The notes beneath the pieces were generated by a model, which made no database searches, was not told the origin of the DNA, and saw only the letters and a list, made by a program, of their open reading frames with translations. The translations under genes and the position numbers were made by a program. A DNA stretch of 47,899 nucleotides. Origin: Bacteroidota bacterium. GTDB taxonomy: Bacteria > Bacteroidota > Bacteroidia > Bacteroidales > Prolixibacteraceae. The stretch covers positions 1 to 47,899 of the forward strand of contig JAHEYT010000056.1 of the NCBI GenBank assembly GCA_023251455.1, in the 5' to 3' direction. Positions 44,163 to 47,899 of this stretch are shown piece after piece (position 1 is the first letter of the stretch; each line of letters starts with the position of its first letter).

Positions 44163-44870
44163 ATGATCAGGTCATTCATCGCCATTCTATTTATCCCCAT
44201 TAGTTTATGTGGAGTTGCCCAGATTAGTTTTCCTGAAGCTGAAGTTATGATCCAAAGTCGGCACATCTGGCGAGGGACACAACTTGGAAATGCTCCTGCC
44301 ATAGAACCTTCGGTCACTTTTACCAAAGGACATTTCAGTCTTAATGTCTGGACATCAATTACAACAAATAACAGTTATTCAGAAATTGACCTGATTCCGG
44401 CATGGCAATTCGGGGAGTTTACGGTAACTGTTTTAGATTATTACAATCCGGTTGTAGGTGAAAAAAATCAATTCCTAAATTTTCAGGATGGATACAACCG
44501 ACACTCACTCGAACTAACTGTTGACAATTATTCGGGCGAAAAACATCGGATAAAGTGGTTGGTCGGAACTTTGTTCGTGGGCGATAAGAATGAAGAGACA
44601 GGAAATCCATTTTACTCAACCTACCTTGAATTAAAATATCCATTTCCCTTCCTGAAAATCGATGCTGAACCATTTGTTGGCCTAACTCCATTCAAAGGGT
44701 ATTATGCTGAAAAACTTGCAGTTATTAATTCCGGAATTGCCCTTAGCAAAGAGCTTAAGCTTTCATCAAACCTGTCAATTCCAATTATTCTTACCTATAC
44801 CTACAACCCTTACGAGGATAAGCAATTTATTACCTTAGGTAGCGGGATCGTTTTCTCTTCAGGCGAATAA
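44163..44870 (+). CDS. putative outer-membrane beta-barrel protein
   Basis: The 235-residue protein has a signal peptide ending near GVAQ (about residue 20). Repeated beta strands with alternating hydrophobic residues follow (FSLNVWTSITTN, HSLELTVDNYSGEKHRIKWLVG, YSTYLELKYPF, LGSGIVFSSGE). The opening EAEVMIQSRHIWRGTQLGNAPAIEPSVTF is like barrel proteins of the TorF/MipA-like kind, but I do not recognise a specific family. It has its own consensus promoter and is not linked to the efflux operon downstream by an obvious readthrough signal. Confidence 0.65.
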   Translation: MIRSFIAILFIPISLCGVAQISFPEAEVMIQSRHIWRGTQLGNAPAIEPSVTFTKGHFSLNVWTSITTNNSYSEIDLIPAWQFGEFTVTVLDYYNPVVGEKNQFLNFQDGYNRHSLELTVDNYSGEKHRIKWLVGTLFVGDKNEETGNPFYSTYLELKYPFPFLKIDAEPFVGLTPFKGYYAEKLAVINSGIALSKELKLSSNLSIPIILTYTYNPYEDKQFITLGSGIVFSSGE

Positions 44871-44944
44871 AGCACCACATTTCTTCATTTTTCCCCAACA
44901 GAATTAACCTTTCCGTATCCTTAATATTTATTAACAAATAATGG

Positions 44945-44976
44945 TTGCATAAGTCAACTATTATAAACTACTTTTG
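44945..44976 (+). promoter_or_regulatory. promoter of the MarR-RND operon with possible operator
   Basis: TTG (44945-44947), a 21-bp spacer and TACTTTTG (44969-44976) match the consensus exactly. The -33 TTG is the left half of an imperfect inverted repeat, GTTG-cataagt-CAAC (44944-44958), a plausible site for the MarR protein to block its own operon. Confidence 0.7.
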
Positions 44977-44994
44977 CCCAAAATTGAATGTTAA

Positions 44995-45453
44995 ATGGAC
45001 GCTATTAAACCATTGGGGTATATTTTGGGTCTACCGTTAAGGGTTTTCTTGAATCAGGTTGCAGTTGAATTCCGAAATAGAGAAATTGAACTGACATTCG
45101 AACAGTTTGTTATGCTTAGATTGATTGATTCAAACAGCGATCTCATCCAGCAGGATATAGCTAATCATTTGCAAAAAGACAAATCGCTCATCGTTCGGCA
45201 AATGAATAGCCTGATTGAGAAACAATATGTGGTTCGGCTAGCCAACCGGGAAGACAAACGCAAAAAAAACCTCCTGCTTACTCCAAAAGGAACGAAAATG
45301 ATGAATCAAATAACCGAATTGACTATTGAAGTATCAAATAAACTTCTCGCCGAGGTTGATAACAAAGACTATGAAGCTTTCCGTCGGGTTCTGAATAAAA
45401 TTCAGGAGAATGGAGGTTCAGTCGAACAATTTTTGAATGATAAAAGCAAATAA
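44995..45453 (+). CDS. MarR-family transcriptional regulator
   Basis: The 152-residue protein has the winged-helix core of MarR regulators. HTH helices span about 50-75 (QQDIANHLQKDKSLIVRQMNSLIEK), and the wing with basic residues follows (RLANREDKRKKNLLLTPKGTKMM). It probably represses the efflux genes directly downstream until a small ligand binds. The spacing of eight bases to the adaptor gene and the operator-like repeat at the promoter support autoregulation of the whole operon. Confidence 0.9.
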   Translation: MDAIKPLGYILGLPLRVFLNQVAVEFRNREIELTFEQFVMLRLIDSNSDLIQQDIANHLQKDKSLIVRQMNSLIEKQYVVRLANREDKRKKNLLLTPKGTKMMNQITELTIEVSNKLLAEVDNKDYEAFRRVLNKIQENGGSVEQFLNDKSK

Positions 45454-45461
45454 AACAGAAT

Positions 45462-46658
45462 ATGAATATGAGAACAATGAAACAACTCAGAAATTTAGGA
45501 ATGGTTTTAGTGGCGCTTACAATTGCGTCGTGCAGCCAGAAACAACAAGGTGGGGCTCCCGGAGGACCTGCCGGACAAGTAAAAGAATATCCGGTAATTG
45601 CTGTAGCACAGCAGTCGACCACACTCTTTAAAGAATATGCTTCGAAACTTGAAGGACAACAAACGGTTGAAATCCGCTCGAAGATTGCCGGGTACATCGA
45701 AAAAATTATGGTTGACGAAGGCGCTTCAGTGAAAAAAGGACAGGTACTTTTCCGCCTGAATGCCAACGACCTTCAGGCAACGGTGCGTTCAGCCGAAGCT
45801 TCGGTAAAAGTTGCCGAGGCCGATGTAAATTCAGCTGCGATCAACCTGGAAAAGACCAAACCGCTGGTTGAAAAGAACATCATCAGCAAATTTGAGTTGG
45901 AATCGGTCAATTCGACCTTGAAAGCAAAAGAAGCACAATTGGCATTGACCAAAGCAAACCTCGAAAATGCGAAGGCCAATCTTCAGTATACAGCCATAAC
46001 CAGTCCTGCCGATGGAATAATCGGTACTTTCCCCTATCGCGTGGGAAGTCTGGTAAGCAGCACTTCTGCCGAACCATTGACAACCGTTTCGAACACCGAA
46101 AAAATGTACGCTTACTTCTCGTTAAACGAAAAAGAATTTTTATCTCTGACCAAAGGACTGGAAGGAAAAAATCTTCAGGAGAAATTTACCAAACTTCCTG
46201 ATGTATCGCTCATTTTGGCCGATAACTCGGCATATGAAACACCCGGTCGCATTGAAACGGCCAGCGGGTTGGTTGATCAGACAACCGGAGCAGTCAATAT
46301 TCGGGCAACATTTCCGAATGCCGAAGGATTGCTGCGCAGCGGTGGCAGCGGCTCAGTCCGCATTCCACAGTTCATTGATTCGACAATCATCATTCCGCAG
46401 AAAACAACTTACGAATTGCAAGGCAAGTACTTTGTTTACCTGGTTGGTGCCGATAACAAGGTTCACAATACCGAAATCCAGGTGCTTACCGGTAACCTGA
46501 AAGATTCTTATGTGGTTACCAACGGATTAAACGTCGGCGACCAGATTGTACTTCAGGGAATTGCTTCGTTACGAAATGATGCCGAAATCAAACCGAAACT
46601 GGTAGAAGTCGGAAGCCTTTCAGAAAATATGCCAGCAGCCAACCAGGCTAAAAATTAA
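45462..46658 (+). CDS. RND efflux periplasmic adaptor lipoprotein
   Basis: The 398-residue protein has a lipoprotein signal with lipobox TIASC (about residue 24). The membrane-fusion protein domains appear in order: barrel-sandwich start (TVEIRSKIAGYIEKIMVDEGASVKKGQVLF), alpha-helical hairpin (about 100-170) and the returning lipoyl half (ITSPADGIIGTFPYRVGSLV). A beta-barrel with YAYFSLNEKEFL follows, then a membrane-proximal domain. It links the inner-membrane pump to an outer-membrane channel. It is AcrA-like. Met6 at 45477 is an alternative start. The pump gene follows 12 bp later. Confidence 0.94.
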   Translation: MNMRTMKQLRNLGMVLVALTIASCSQKQQGGAPGGPAGQVKEYPVIAVAQQSTTLFKEYASKLEGQQTVEIRSKIAGYIEKIMVDEGASVKKGQVLFRLNANDLQATVRSAEASVKVAEADVNSAAINLEKTKPLVEKNIISKFELESVNSTLKAKEAQLALTKANLENAKANLQYTAITSPADGIIGTFPYRVGSLVSSTSAEPLTTVSNTEKMYAYFSLNEKEFLSLTKGLEGKNLQEKFTKLPDVSLILADNSAYETPGRIETASGLVDQTTGAVNIRATFPNAEGLLRSGGSGSVRIPQFIDSTIIIPQKTTYELQGKYFVYLVGADNKVHNTEIQVLTGNLKDSYVVTNGLNVGDQIVLQGIASLRNDAEIKPKLVEVGSLSENMPAANQAKN

Positions 46659-46670
46659 ATCCAGAAACCT

Positions 46671-47899
46671 ATGTTCAGAAAATTTATAGAACGCCCGATT
46701 CTTTCATCGGTCATTTCAATCATTATTGTCATTCTGGGGGTGCTCGGATTGATCAGCTTGCCCATTGAGCAATATCCCGATATTGCCCCTCCAACCATTA
46801 TGGTGTCGGCAAACTACACCGGGGCTAATGCCGAAACCGTGCTGAAAAGCGTGGTTATCCCACTTGAAGAACAAATCAACGGGGTAGAAAATATGATTTA
46901 CATGACCTCATCGTCCAGTAATCTTGGTACGGGGTCAATTCAGGTTTTCTTTAAGCAGGGCACCAATGCCGATATGGCGGCGGTGAACGTGCAAAACCGT
47001 GTATCACGCGCCACCAGCATACTTCCGGCCGAAGTAACCCGTTCAGGAGTAAGTGTAGCCAAGCGGCAAACCAATATGTTGCTGATTTTTTCGATATATA
47101 GCGAAGTCGACGAATACGATGAAACTTTCCTTCAGAACTATACCAAAATTAACTTGTTGCCTCAGATTCAGCGTGTAAACGGCGTTGGCGAGGCAACCGT
47201 TTTTGGCGGAAAAGATTATTCAATGCGTATCTGGCTGAAACCCGACATTATGGCTACTTTTGGCCTGATACCTACAGATATTACGGCAGCCCTGAGTGAG
47301 CAAAATCTGGAAGCTGCCCCCGGCCGTTTGGGAGAACGCAACGGACAATCGTTTGAATATGTACTTAAATACAAAGGAAAGCTCAGCCAGCCATCCGAGT
47401 TCGAAAATATTATAGTCAAGGCTGATAAAGATGGAAATATTTTGCGACTGAAAGATGTTGCCCGCGTCGAGCTTGGCGCTCTGAGTTATGGGGTGACCAC
47501 CTCCGCAATGGGCCGACCTGGAATTACAGTTGCCATTTTCCAGTCACCTGGATCAAATGCCCGCGACGTAATTATTCAGGCAAAAAAGGTAATCGAAGAA
47601 GCATCCAAAACTTTTCCGGCAGGAGTCAAATACAAGGTAACTATCGATGCCAACGAATTCCTCGATAGTTCAATTTCAAAAGTTCTCATGACCTTGCTCG
47701 AAGCATTTATTCTGGTATTCATTGTGGTTTTTGTGTTCCTGCAGAATTTCAGGGCCACACTGATTCCGGCTATTTCGGTTCCGGTTGCTATTATTGGCAC
47801 CTTCTTTTTCCTGAATGTATTCGGATTTACAATAAACCTGCTCACCTTATTCGCTTTGGTACTGGCGATCGGGTTTGTGGTTGACGATGCCATTGTGGT
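46671..47899 (+). CDS. RND efflux pump inner-membrane permease, HAE1 family (partial, C-terminus missing)
   Basis: From the ATG at 46671 the frame stays open to the right edge, about 409 residues of an expected 1,000 or more. The N-terminus MFRKFIERPILSSVIS forms helix 1 of AcrB-like pumps. Porter-domain segments follow (QYPDIAPPTIMVSANY, GVGEATVFGG, GRLGERNG). The last visible part includes helix 4 with VVDDAIV, the proton-relay aspartate pair. It uses the proton gradient to export hydrophobic compounds with the adaptor encoded upstream. Confidence 0.95.
   Translation, partial: MFRKFIERPILSSVISIIIVILGVLGLISLPIEQYPDIAPPTIMVSANYTGANAETVLKSVVIPLEEQINGVENMIYMTSSSSNLGTGSIQVFFKQGTNADMAAVNVQNRVSRATSILPAEVTRSGVSVAKRQTNMLLIFSIYSEVDEYDETFLQNYTKINLLPQIQRVNGVGEATVFGGKDYSMRIWLKPDIMATFGLIPTDITAALSEQNLEAAPGRLGERNGQSFEYVLKYKGKLSQPSEFENIIVKADKDGNILRLKDVARVELGALSYGVTTSAMGRPGITVAIFQSPGSNARDVIIQAKKVIEEASKTFPAGVKYKVTIDANEFLDSSISKVLMTLLEAFILVFIVVFVFLQNFRATLIPAISVPVAIIGTFFFLNVFGFTINLLTLFALVLAIGFVVDDAIV

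Overview
This window looks like chromosomal DNA of a Bacteroidota bacterium, most likely a marine or sediment Bacteroidia such as the Marinilabiliales/Prolixibacteraceae. That placement is inferred from gene content, because no rRNA or tRNA is present. The supporting signs are an OMP_b-brl_3-type TonB receptor, a DUF5916 outer-membrane protein, LytS/LytTR two-component genes, many exported lipoproteins, a lack of strong Shine-Dalgarno sites, and several promoters matching the Bacteroidota pattern (-33 TTG, 18-21 bp, -7 TAnnTTTG). I saw no phage, IS element, CRISPR array or integrase. The region reads as ordinary core and accessory chromosome with about 39 genes, two of them cut by the window edges.

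Layout. 1-3735 (minus): a truncated TonB-dependent receptor, an exported 1-Cys peroxiredoxin and an NTF2-like lipoprotein. 4313-7351 (plus): a TPR sensor kinase followed by a patatin-like lipase. 8002-9686 (plus): a monohaem cytochrome c and a flavocytochrome c sulfide dehydrogenase flavoprotein, probably a periplasmic sulfide-oxidising pair. 9811-14764 (minus): DUF5916 protein, DUF4405 membrane protein, LytTR regulator and LytS-like kinase. 14906-16492 (minus): a SEC-C protein. 16721-19086 (plus): ComF and tryptophanase. 19246-21964 (plus): an AraC/TolB-like membrane regulator and a TPR protein. 22179-24525 (minus): a beta-barrel protein, a sirtuin and a metallophosphoesterase. 24713-28853 (plus): a degenerate Nudix protein, DNA primase, a flavin-binding protein and an extended SDR. 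29092-36053: a deoxyhypusine-synthase-like enzyme, a porin with an FMN-binding protein, glycerate kinase, a GATase-like secreted protein and adenine deaminase. 36149-39882 (plus): a periplasmic GMC dehydrogenase system with a nine-haem cytochrome. 39879-44870: CoaX, a membrane-tethered receiver protein, a C-terminal processing protease, a DUF2147 protein and a barrel protein. 44995-47899 (plus): a MarR-controlled RND efflux operon, cut by the right edge.

The most unusual signals are these. A 46-bp leader, containing a 12-codon reading frame that ends four bases before the start codon, occurs upstream of two unrelated genes (TonB receptor and LytTR regulator); in the second case it lies inside a 28-codon frame that overlaps the kinase stop codon. 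The LytS-like kinase and the neighbouring DUF4405 protein both carry Gly/His/Arg-rich extracytoplasmic loops. A receiver-only response regulator ends in a transmembrane anchor. A Nudix protein beside dnaG has lost two catalytic glutamates. Tryptophanase is preceded by a candidate leader ORF. The GMC, cytochrome and sulfide dehydrogenase clusters point to redox flexibility in the periplasm.
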